This document shows, piece after piece, positions 27,129-33,351 of a stretch of 40,107 nt of DNA. Source of the stretch: Actinoplanes aureus (GTDB taxonomy: Bacteria; Actinomycetota; Actinomycetes; Mycobacteriales; Micromonosporaceae); NCBI RefSeq assembly GCF_015704865.1, contig NZ_JADQTO010000008.1, positions 311,961 through 352,067 of the forward strand, written 5' to 3'. A program made the translations under genes and the position numbers. How positions within the stretch are numbered: the stretch's first letter is position 1; each line of letters begins with the position of its first letter. The notes beneath the pieces are model-generated. The model was not told the origin of the DNA. It made no database searches and worked only from the letters and a program-made list of their open reading frames with translations.

Positions 27129-28928
27129 CTACCCGCTTATGGCCGGGCTAACCACCTCGGACAGAAGCGGCGGCAACATATCCCGCAACACGTCGACTCC
27201 GTCGCGGCTCAGCACCGACTCCGGGTGGAACTGGACCCCGGCGAAGCCGGTACCGCGCAGCGCGTGCACGGTCCCGTCGGACTCGTCGCGGGCCAGGATG
27301 ACCTCGCCGCGCGGGGTGGCGACGACCGGCTGCGACGAGACCGCGGCGAAGCTGGAGTAGAAGCCGACCCGGCGGGTCGCCCCGAACAGGTCGACGTCGC
27401 GGGCCAGGCCCTGATAGGGCGAGTCCCGGCGGGTCAGCGGCAGGCCGAGCTGCGAGGCGAGGATCTGCTGACCCAGGCAGACGGCGAAGACCGGCCGGCC
27501 CGCGTCGAGCAACGACGTGATCAGGGCGTGCAACGTCGCCATCTTCGGGTCGGTGCGGTCCGACGGGTCGCCCGGGCCGGGCCCGACCACGACCAGGTCG
27601 GCGGCGGGCACCGGAGCGGTCCACGGCTGGACGGTGACGGTGAGGCCGAGCGCCTTCAGCTGGTGGGCGAGCATCGCGGTGAAGGTGTCCTCCCCGTCGA
27701 CGATGACCGCGGTACGGCCGTCGAGCTCGGGGACCACCAGCGCGCCCGGCGAGCGAGAGTCCAGCCAGAACCGGGCCAGTTCGTCGTTGCGGGCGGCGAG
27801 CAGGGCCTCGATCTCGGGTGACTGTGCGGTTTCGCGTACCGCGACGGGTTTTGTGTCCAGGACGCCGAGCGCGGCCAGCACGCCGGCGGCCTTGGTGTGG
27901 GTCTCGGCCACCTCGCCCGCCGGTGTGGAATGCCGGACCAGCGTCGCGCCGACCGGCACCCGCAGGGTGCCGTCGGGAGTGATCTCCGCGGTGCGGATCA
28001 GGATGGGCGCGTCGAGGGTCTGGCGTCCGTCCGCGTCGTGGTCGAGCAGGGCGAGCACGCCGGCGTAGTAGCGGCGGCCGCGGCGTTCGTGGCGGGCGAT
28101 CACCCGGCAGGCGTTCTCGATCGGGCTGCCGGTGACGGTGGGCGCGAACATGGTCTCGCGCAGCACGTCGCGCACGTCGAGGGAACCGCGGCCGGCCAGC
28201 AGGTACTCGGTGTGGGTGAGGTGGGCCATCTCCTTGAGGTACGGCCCGGCGACCTGCCCGCCGTGCTCCGCGACGGTGGCCATCATCTTGAGCTCCTCGT
28301 CGAGGACCATGTACAGCTCCTCGATCTCCTTCGGGTCGCGCAGGAAGTCCAGCAGATCGCCGGAGCCGTGCCGGAAGGTGCCGCTGATCGGGTTCATCAT
28401 GGTGATCCCGTCGGTGACGCTGACGTGCCGTTCCGGGGTGGCGCCGACCAGCGTGCGGGTGCCGGTGTGCAGCAGGAAGGTCCAGTAGGTGCCCTGTTCG
28501 CCGGTGAGCAGCCGGCCGAAGGCGGCGCGGGCGGCGGCCACCGGATCGCCGTCGACCGTGCCGGTCCAGACCCGGTGGATGACGAAGTTGGCGCCCTCCC
28601 CGTGGCCGATCTCGTCGCGCAGCACGCCCTCGACGATCGTGCCGTACTCGTCGTCCGAGAGGTCGAATCCGCCGTCGTTCACCGTCAGCGGGCCGGGCGG
28701 GAAGGCGGACAGCGGCTCCTCGCGGACGGATCGGACCAGCAGGCACTCCAGCGGGACGTCGTCGTCGACGCACTCGAAGCCGCGCTCGGCGATCTGCCGG
28801 TAGGGGATGAGCGCCAGGGTCGGGCCGATCGGGATGTCGGCGAGCGTCCGCACCGTGACGACGTCACCGGTGAGCACCTCGACGTGGTCGGCGCCGTCAC
28901 GGTGGAGCAGGGCGAAGGGCTGTTGCAT
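27129..28928 (-). CDS. trpEG: Fused anthranilate synthase (TrpE-TrpG type)
   Basis: A single 599-residue chain converting chorismate and glutamine to anthranilate. The chorismate-binding TrpE/PhzE-like domain (about 90-390) has TLVGATPERHVSV, NPISGTFRHG and TVTGSPIENACRVI. The C-terminal class I glutamine amidotransferase (about 405-595) has the PGPGDPSDR loop, nucleophile Cys484 in VCLGQQILASQLG, and FHPES with catalytic His/Glu. This fused form is typical of actinobacteria and of PhzE; with no phenazine genes around and a Trp-controlled leader, anthranilate synthase is the better call. ATG has GAGGAAG about 9 nt upstream. It is controlled by the attenuator at 28981-29078. Confidence 0.9.
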   Translation of the reverse strand: MQQPFALLHRDGADHVEVLTGDVVTVRTLADIPIGPTLALIPYRQIAERGFECVDDDVPLECLLVRSVREEPLSAFPPGPLTVNDGGFDLSDDEYGTIVEGVLRDEIGHGEGANFVIHRVWTGTVDGDPVAAARAAFGRLLTGEQGTYWTFLLHTGTRTLVGATPERHVSVTDGITMMNPISGTFRHGSGDLLDFLRDPKEIEELYMVLDEELKMMATVAEHGGQVAGPYLKEMAHLTHTEYLLAGRGSLDVRDVLRETMFAPTVTGSPIENACRVIARHERRGRRYYAGVLALLDHDADGRQTLDAPILIRTAEITPDGTLRVPVGATLVRHSTPAGEVAETHTKAAGVLAALGVLDTKPVAVRETAQSPEIEALLAARNDELARFWLDSRSPGALVVPELDGRTAVIVDGEDTFTAMLAHQLKALGLTVTVQPWTAPVPAADLVVVGPGPGDPSDRTDPKMATLHALITSLLDAGRPVFAVCLGQQILASQLGLPLTRRDSPYQGLARDVDLFGATRRVGFYSSFAAVSSQPVVATPRGEVILARDESDGTVHALRGTGFAGVQFHPESVLSRDGVDVLRDMLPPLLSEVVSPAISG

Positions 28929-28980
28929 GGCGGTCCACTTCCTCGAAAGTCCGGCGGCGCCGATCGAGGTCCGGCCACGC

Positions 28981-29078
28981 GAAACGGCCGCCTCGACGAG
29001 GCGGCCGCGTGGTTGGTTACGCGCGGGGAGTGTGGCCGCCGGTCAGGCGGGCCACCACATGGTCATTTTCGCGCGCAT
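28981..29078 (-). promoter_or_regulatory. trp transcription attenuator of trpEG
   Basis: Classic four-segment attenuator read on the minus strand. Segment 1 holds the tandem Trp codons (29052-29057) and pairs with segment 2 around 29032-29042. Segment 2 GGCGGCC (29040-29034) is perfectly complementary to GGCCGCC in segment 3 (29006-29000), forming the antiterminator. Segment 3 CGGCCGCCTC (29007-28998) pairs over 10 bp with segment 4 GAGGCGGCCG (28994-28985), followed by TTTC, forming the terminator. When Trp-tRNA is scarce, a ribosome stalled on the Trp codons should free segment 2 and allow readthrough. Confidence 0.85.
29043..29078 (-). CDS. trpL: trp leader peptide (11 residues, tandem Trp)
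   Basis: Short reading frame MRAKMTMWWPA followed by TGA. It starts at ATG 29078 and is the ribosome sensor of the attenuator. Two adjacent Trp codons in eleven are far above chance and sit exactly where segment 1 begins. No Shine-Dalgarno is seen. TAAGCT (29086-29091, minus strand) lies 7 nt before the ATG, so the mRNA probably starts at or next to the first codon, making it a leaderless leader peptide. The ATGs at codons 5 and 7 are possible alternative starts. Confidence 0.8.
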   Translation of the reverse strand: MRAKMTMWWPA

Positions 29079-29085
29079 GGCGGTG

Positions 29086-29091
29086 AGCTTA
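29086..29091 (-). promoter_or_regulatory. -10 box of the trpL-trpEG promoter
   Basis: TAAGCT on the minus strand, then CACCGCC, then the trpL ATG. No good -35 is visible. The promoter lies in the 42-nt gap after the upstream hypothetical gene. Confidence 0.45.
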
Positions 29092-29120
29092 CGGCCCGGC
29101 GCGTGCCAGGCGCCAGACCC

Positions 29121-29375
29121 CTATGCGTACGCGTGACCGTCCGTGACATCGAAGGCGAGCCGGATCGCGCTCCGGGCCCAGCGCATCCGGCCGATCGCGC
29201 AGTCCGGGTGCTCGCCGAACTCCTGGGCGACGAGTTCCGCGCAGCCGGACTCGCCGAGCCGGTCGACCGCGGCGTGCACCGCCTCGCGGATCAGTTCCGC
29301 GGTGGGTTCCTGGGAGCGTTGGAGGTAGGAGACGAAGAGCGCTTCACAGCGGACGTCGTCGATAAGTGCGGTCAT
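29121..29375 (-). CDS. Small conserved hypothetical protein
   Basis: An 84-residue soluble protein beginning MTALIDDVRCEALFVSYLQ, rich in helix-forming residues, with two further cysteines in GESGCAELVAQEFGEHPDCAIGRMRWA. The fold looks all-helical. I know no function for it, though the sequence has the look of a small, widely conserved actinobacterial family. ATG 29375 is chosen over a longer frame because GGGAGG sits 5 nt upstream. It precedes the trpL promoter on the same strand, and is divergent from the response regulator with a 184-bp spacer. Confidence 0.75.
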   Translation of the reverse strand: MTALIDDVRCEALFVSYLQRSQEPTAELIREAVHAAVDRLGESGCAELVAQEFGEHPDCAIGRMRWARSAIRLAFDVTDGHAYA

Positions 29376-29401
29376 CGAATCCTCCCAGCCGATCAGTAGC
29401 A

Positions 29402-29428
29402 CTGTGGTTGTCTGCTGATCAGCACACA
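29402..29428. promoter_or_regulatory. Extended palindrome in the hypothetical/response-regulator divergent spacer
   Basis: A perfect 12-bp core TGCTGATCAGCA (29413-29424) flanked by CTGTG (29402-29406) and CACAG (29424-29428). It lies about 27-53 bp upstream of the hypothetical gene start, in a promoter-like position. Binding protein unknown. Confidence 0.4.
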
Positions 29429-29559
29429 GCCTCCCGGCTGCAATACCGGCGCGGCACGGTTGCCGCTGGGTTGCGGCTACATCGGGGGACCTACCCGCAT
29501 ATCCGCATTTAACGAGCTAAGGTCCGATGAAGTGGTGAGACGGACCGGGGGGAGCTGCC

Positions 29560-29934
29560 GTGACGACGGTCCTGGTGGCCGACGACGACGCCGATATCCG
29601 TGACCTGGTGGCGTTCAAGCTGGAACAGGCGGGCTTGGAGGTCGTGACGGTCAGTGACGGTCAGTCCGCCGTCGAGACCGCGCGGGAGCGTCGGCCGGAC
29701 CTCGCGGTGCTGGACGTGTCGATGCCGGGGCTCTCGGGCATCGACGTGTGCCGCATGCTGCGGGCCGAGCCCACCACGGCCGGCATGCTGATCATCATGC
29801 TCACCGCCCGCGTGCAGGAACAGGACGTCGAGGGCGGGTTCAGGGCCGGCGCGGACGACTACGTGACCAAGCCGTTCAGTCCGCGCGAGCTGGTCTCGCG
29901 GATCCAGGCGCTGCTGAGCCGGACCCGCACCTGA
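29560..29934 (+). CDS. Single-domain (CheY-like) response regulator
   Basis: A 124-residue receiver domain alone, with no output domain. All switch residues are present: Asp9/Asp10 pocket, phospho-acceptor Asp52 in LAVLDVSMPG, Thr82 in IIMLTAR, and Lys104 in DDYVTKPFSPREL. The PFSPREL ending resembles OmpR/PleD-type receivers rather than CheY of chemotaxis. It probably works as a phosphate shuttle or protein-protein switch for a kinase encoded elsewhere. GTG start with GGGGGAG 5 nt upstream. It converges with the GH3 gene across a hairpin. Confidence 0.92.
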   Translation: MTTVLVADDDADIRDLVAFKLEQAGLEVVTVSDGQSAVETARERRPDLAVLDVSMPGLSGIDVCRMLRAEPTTAGMLIIMLTARVQEQDVEGGFRAGADDYVTKPFSPRELVSRIQALLSRTRT

Positions 29935-29935
29935 G

Positions 29936-29965
29936 GGGCGGTTCCGGCGCGCGCCAGAACCGCCC
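29936..29965. terminator. Bidirectional terminator between response regulator and GH3 gene
   Basis: GGGCGGTTC (29936-29944) pairs perfectly with GAACCGCCC (29957-29965); the loop itself can fold (GGCGC/GCGCC). It starts right after the response-regulator stop and ends 8 nt before the end of the GH3 gene. Confidence 0.75.
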
Positions 29966-29973
29966 GTCACCGA

Positions 29974-32187
29974 CTAGCTGTTCGCGTCGGCGACCAGGCC
30001 GTCCAGCGCTTCGGCTCGCAACGGGCTGCCCGGGAACTTCGCCATCCGGCTCAGCGGCAGGCTGCCCAGCATCATCAGCATCTCCGGGTCGGCGGTCATC
30101 GCCGCGATCGGGCTGTCGCTGGCGGCACCGGCGGTCGCTGACGCGAACGCCTTGCCGAGCACCTCGGCGCCGCGCTGGTCGGCGAACCACTCGCCGACGC
30201 TGGACTCGGCGGTCAGCGGTATCCGGGCCGGGTCGCCGGCGATGTGCACGGTGACCGTGGCGCGCGGGTCACGCGACGACGAGCCCACGGCGACCAAGTA
30301 CTCACCACCCTCGACGAGCCACCGGCCGAGCCGCGTGTCCCAGTACGCCAGGTCGTCGCGGTCGATGGTGAGTACCGCCTCGACGGTCTCGCCTGCGGCG
30401 ACCGGGACGTTGGCGAACGCCTTCAGTTCACGCGGCGCCCGCCGCACCCGGGAGCCGGGCAGCGAGACGTACGCCTGCACCACCTCGCGGCCGTCCCGGG
30501 AACCGGTGTTGGTCACCCGCACCCGGATCTCGACGCCGGTCGCGGTGACCGAGGCGCGGGCCGCACCGTAGGAGAACGTGGTGTAGGAGAGCCCGAAGCC
30601 GAACGGGTAGGCCACCTCCCGGTCCTGTGCGTCGAAGCCCCGGTAGCCGACGTGCAGGCCCTCGCCGTACCGGACGTGGCCGTGCTCGCCGGGGAAGTCC
30701 AGGTAGGACGGGTGGTGGGCGAGCTTGACCGGGATCGTCTCGGCGAGCCGGCCGGACGGGTTGACCCGGCCGAACAGCACGTCCGCGAGCGCGCTGCCGC
30801 CGGCCTGGCCGAGCAGCCAGCCCTCCAGCAGCGCGGGCACCTTCTCGTCCCACGGCTTCGTGGTGATCACCGCGCCGTTGGAGAGCACCACGACCGTCCT
30901 CGGGTTGACGGCCGCGACCCGCTCGATCAGCGCGATCTGCGCGGCGGGCAGGTCGAGCGAGTCACGGTCGGCGCCCTCGGTCTCATGCACGCTGCCGACG
31001 AAGACGATCGCCACGTCGGAGTGCCGCGCGATCTCCACGGCCTCGGCCAGCAGCGCCTCGTCGGTGTCGCCGTCGGCGGTGTAGCCCGCCGCGAACCGGA
31101 CCGGGCCGGTGGCCGTCGCGGTGATCTCGGTGAGCGCGTCGTCCAGCCGCGTCGGCGTGATCTGCGAGCTGCCGCCGCCCTGGTAGCGCGGGGTCCGCGC
31201 GAACTCGCCGAGCACGCCGACGGTGATGCCGTCGGCCGGCAGCGGCAGCAGGTCGTCGTCGTTCTTCAACAGCACGATCGCCCGTCCGGCGATCTCCCGG
31301 GCCAGCGCGTGGTGCGCTTCGGCGTCGTACCCGCCGGCCGGGCGCGCCCCGGCCTTCTCGATCAGCTTCCGTACGCGCTCAGCGCTGGTCTTCAGCAGTG
31401 CCGCGTCGAGCCGTCCGGCGTCGACGGCGTCCACCAGAGCCGCGTCGCCCTCGGCGTCCGGTCCCGGCATGGTCAGGTCCAGCCCGGCCGCCACCGACTT
31501 CACCCGGTCCACCACCGCGCCCCAGTCCGAGACGACCAGGCCCTCGAAGCCCCACTCGTCTCGCAGGACCTCGGTGAGCAGCCAGTGGTGCTCGCTCGCG
31601 TACACCCCGTTGACCTTGTTGTAGGCGCACATCACGGTCCACGGCTGGGACTTGATGACCACCCGCTGGAAGGCGCGCAGGTATATCTCGCGCAGCGTGC
31701 GCTCGTCGATGTCGGCGCTGACCCGCATCCGGTCGGTCTCCTGGCTGTTCACCGCGAAGTGCTTCAGCGACGCGCCGACGCCCCGGCTCTGCAGGCCGCG
31801 CACCCACTCGGTGGCGAGCACCCCGGTGAGGATCGGGTCCTCGGAGAAGTACTCGAAGTTGCGGCCGCCCAGCGGGCTGCGCTTGATGTTGACGCCGGGG
31901 CCGAGCAGCACGGCCACGTCCTGGGCGCGGCACTCGTCGCCGAGCGCCTCACCCATCCGGCGCAGCAGCTCGGGGTCCCATGTCGAGGCACTCGCCACGG
32001 CCGGCGGGAAGCAGGTCGCGGGGACGCCGGCGAGCAGGTCGCCGCTGGAGGCCTGCATCCGTACGCCGTGCGGGCCGTCGGTCACGGTGACCGCCGGGAT
32101 GCCGGCCCGCTCGACCGGCGTCGTGTGCCAGAAGTCGCCGCCGCTGGTGAGCGCCGCCTGTTCGGCGGTGGTGAGCTCGGAGGACAT
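29974..32187 (-). CDS. Glycoside hydrolase family 3 beta-glucosidase
   Basis: A 737-residue retaining glycosidase. The N-terminal TIM barrel (about 15-310) has TDGPHGVR, GPGVNIKRSPLGGRNFEYFSED, KHFAVN and the nucleophile region GLVVSDWGAV with Asp221. The alpha/beta sandwich domain (about 325-560) contains GGGSSQITP and VFVGSVHETEGADRD. The fibronectin-III-like domain (about 590-660) is present. No signal peptide, so imported oligosaccharides or glycosides are the likely substrates. ATG 32187 fits the family start; AAAGGA lies 12 nt upstream and is a weak ribosome binding site. It is divergent from a TetR regulator, its probable controller. Confidence 0.93.
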   Translation of the reverse strand: MSSELTTAEQAALTSGGDFWHTTPVERAGIPAVTVTDGPHGVRMQASSGDLLAGVPATCFPPAVASASTWDPELLRRMGEALGDECRAQDVAVLLGPGVNIKRSPLGGRNFEYFSEDPILTGVLATEWVRGLQSRGVGASLKHFAVNSQETDRMRVSADIDERTLREIYLRAFQRVVIKSQPWTVMCAYNKVNGVYASEHHWLLTEVLRDEWGFEGLVVSDWGAVVDRVKSVAAGLDLTMPGPDAEGDAALVDAVDAGRLDAALLKTSAERVRKLIEKAGARPAGGYDAEAHHALAREIAGRAIVLLKNDDDLLPLPADGITVGVLGEFARTPRYQGGGSSQITPTRLDDALTEITATATGPVRFAAGYTADGDTDEALLAEAVEIARHSDVAIVFVGSVHETEGADRDSLDLPAAQIALIERVAAVNPRTVVVLSNGAVITTKPWDEKVPALLEGWLLGQAGGSALADVLFGRVNPSGRLAETIPVKLAHHPSYLDFPGEHGHVRYGEGLHVGYRGFDAQDREVAYPFGFGLSYTTFSYGAARASVTATGVEIRVRVTNTGSRDGREVVQAYVSLPGSRVRRAPRELKAFANVPVAAGETVEAVLTIDRDDLAYWDTRLGRWLVEGGEYLVAVGSSSRDPRATVTVHIAGDPARIPLTAESSVGEWFADQRGAEVLGKAFASATAGAASDSPIAAMTADPEMLMMLGSLPLSRMAKFPGSPLRAEALDGLVADANS

Positions 32188-32232
32188 GAGAAGAGACGTT
32201 CCTTTCAACGAGCCGGCCTGAGTCTTACTGAG

Positions 32233-32245
32233 TACCTACTAGGTA
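32233..32245. promoter_or_regulatory. Candidate TetR operator between GH3 and tetR genes
   Basis: TACCTACTAGGTA, a perfect 13-bp palindrome centred on C32239, in the AT-richest part of the 125-bp divergent spacer. On the minus strand a TTGCCA (-35-like) lies just upstream of it, so binding should interfere with GH3 transcription. Confidence 0.6.
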
Positions 32246-32312
32246 TTAACTACTTGGCAACATAGCGACGGCACTACCGCCAAGGCAAGAGGTTGCTGGT
32301 AGGAAAGACGCT

Positions 32313-32921
32313 GTGAAGACGGCACAGCCTTTCCGCCGCGACCGCGCCCGCCTGCCCGCGGCCGAGCGGCGCCGCCAGATCCTCGAGGTGACCACCGGAC
32401 TGATCGCCGAGCGCGGCTTCTGGGGCCTGTCGATGCAGGACGTGGCGGACGGCTGCGGGCTCACCGTGCCCGGCCTGCTGCACCACGTCGGTTCCAAGGA
32501 CAACCTGCTGGTCGCGGTCCTCGAACACCGCGACGAGGCCGATCTGCGATCCCTGGCCGGCGAGCTCGGCGTCCCCGCGGACGGACTCTGGACCGAAGGG
32601 CCGAGCGCGGTCACCCTGCCGCAGGTCTGCGCCGCCCTGGTCCGGCGCAACGCCGGCCAGCCCGAGATCGTCCGGCTGTTCGCCGTGCTGGAGGCCGAGT
32701 CCCTGGCCCCCGACCACCCGGCCCACGAATACTTCCGCGTCCGCCAGCAGCGCATCCTGTCCAGCCTCGCCGCCCTGGTCCCGGCTCCGGCCGACGGGCG
32801 TGCGGTGGCCAGCCAGGTGGTCGCCCTGATGGACGGCCTCCAGATCCAGTGGCTACGCGAGCCCGACACGTTCGACCTGGCAGCCGCGTGGGACGCCGCC
32901 GCAGCCCGGCTCTTTTCCTAA
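32313..32921 (+). CDS. TetR-family transcriptional regulator
   Basis: A 202-residue regulator. The DNA-binding head (about 15-65) is canonical: RRRQILEVTTGLIAERGFWGLSMQDVADGCGLTVPGLLHHVGSKDNLLVAVLEHRD in separated parts, with the helix-turn-helix around 38-58. The ligand-binding domain is all-helical and ends in ALMDGLQIQWLREPD, as in regulators of sugar or small-molecule catabolism. GTG start with GGAAAG upstream. The divergent beta-glucosidase and the shared 13-bp palindrome suggest a repressor released by a glycoside or its breakdown product. A dispersed repeat begins 10 nt after the stop. Confidence 0.92.
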   Translation: MKTAQPFRRDRARLPAAERRRQILEVTTGLIAERGFWGLSMQDVADGCGLTVPGLLHHVGSKDNLLVAVLEHRDEADLRSLAGELGVPADGLWTEGPSAVTLPQVCAALVRRNAGQPEIVRLFAVLEAESLAPDHPAHEYFRVRQQRILSSLAALVPAPADGRAVASQVVALMDGLQIQWLREPDTFDLAAAWDAAAARLFS

Positions 32922-32931
32922 ACCCTTGCGA

Positions 32932-32987
32932 GGTACGCCCCACCCCGTCCCGCCGAATTCACGCCGTCCCCGTTCTCCCGCGCGATT
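32932..32987 (+). repeat. Dispersed intergenic repeat, module 1, copy A
   Basis: Shares a 20-bp identical core TCCCGCCGAATTCACGCCGT (32948-32967) with copy B at 39731-39750. It also shares flanking GGTACGC at the start and CCGCGCGAT at the end, in the same order and orientation. Both copies begin about 10 nt after a gene stop, suggesting a post-gene REP-like or terminator-linked element. Confidence 0.8.
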
Positions 32988-32991
32988 CAGT

Positions 32992-33021
32992 CCCACGTTG
33001 GGCCGGAAAGACCCTGACCGC
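32992..33021 (+). repeat. Dispersed intergenic repeat, module 2, copy A
   Basis: CCCACGTTGGGCC then GGA then AAGACCCTGACCG. The reverse complement of the same element, without the 3-bp GGA, occurs at 39869-39895. The orientation relative to module 1 differs between copies, so the modules move or are assembled independently. Confidence 0.8.
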
Positions 33022-33034
33022 GAAGGCTCTAGGC

Positions 33035-33137
33035 CGCGCTGGGCGAGGCCGGGTCGCGCTGGGCCGCGCTTGGCCGAGCCGGGTCGCGCTGGGCCGGTCG
33101 CGCTGCGCCGAGCCGGGCCGCGCTGGCCGAGCCGTGC
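33035..33137 (+). repeat. GC-rich imperfect tandem repeat
   Basis: Six consecutive units beginning CGCGCT at 33035, 33055, 33065, 33085, 33099 and 33119. Full units are about 20 bp (CGCGCTTGGCCGAGCCGGGT) and two are shortened to 10 and 14 bp. Degenerate CGCGC/GGGCCGG runs continue to about 33215. With modules 1 and 2 it fills the 430-bp spacer between tetR and dinB, where I see no gene. Confidence 0.7.
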
Positions 33138-33304
33138 CGCGCCGCACCGCGCCGCGCTGGGCCGGGCTGGGCAGCGCTGGGCGGGGGCCGGGCTGGGCCG
33201 GTTCGCGCCGGGCGTCGCGTATGGGCTCACCGCGCGACTGTCGCAACGGCCAAACCTGGAAGGGTCACCTACCAGAACTTGACCGCGAACCATGTCTTGC
33301 TAGT

Positions 33305-33323
33305 CCTCCGATCCGGCCGGAGG
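33305..33323 (-). terminator. Hairpin downstream of dinB
   Basis: CCTCCG (33305-33310) and CGGAGG (33318-33323) with a 7-nt loop, 29 nt beyond the dinB stop. It is a modest terminator candidate in the only structured part of the spacer near dinB. Confidence 0.4.
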
Positions 33324-33351
33324 GTCGGCCGGCGCCAGTCTCAGGAAGGAA

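Noticed and set aside
27129..28928. phzE of a phenazine cluster
   Set aside because: Fusion architecture is shared with PhzE, but no other phenazine genes are present and the leader is tryptophan-responsive.
33035..33215. CRISPR array
   Set aside because: Units are contiguous and of uneven length with no unique spacers, and there are no cas genes.
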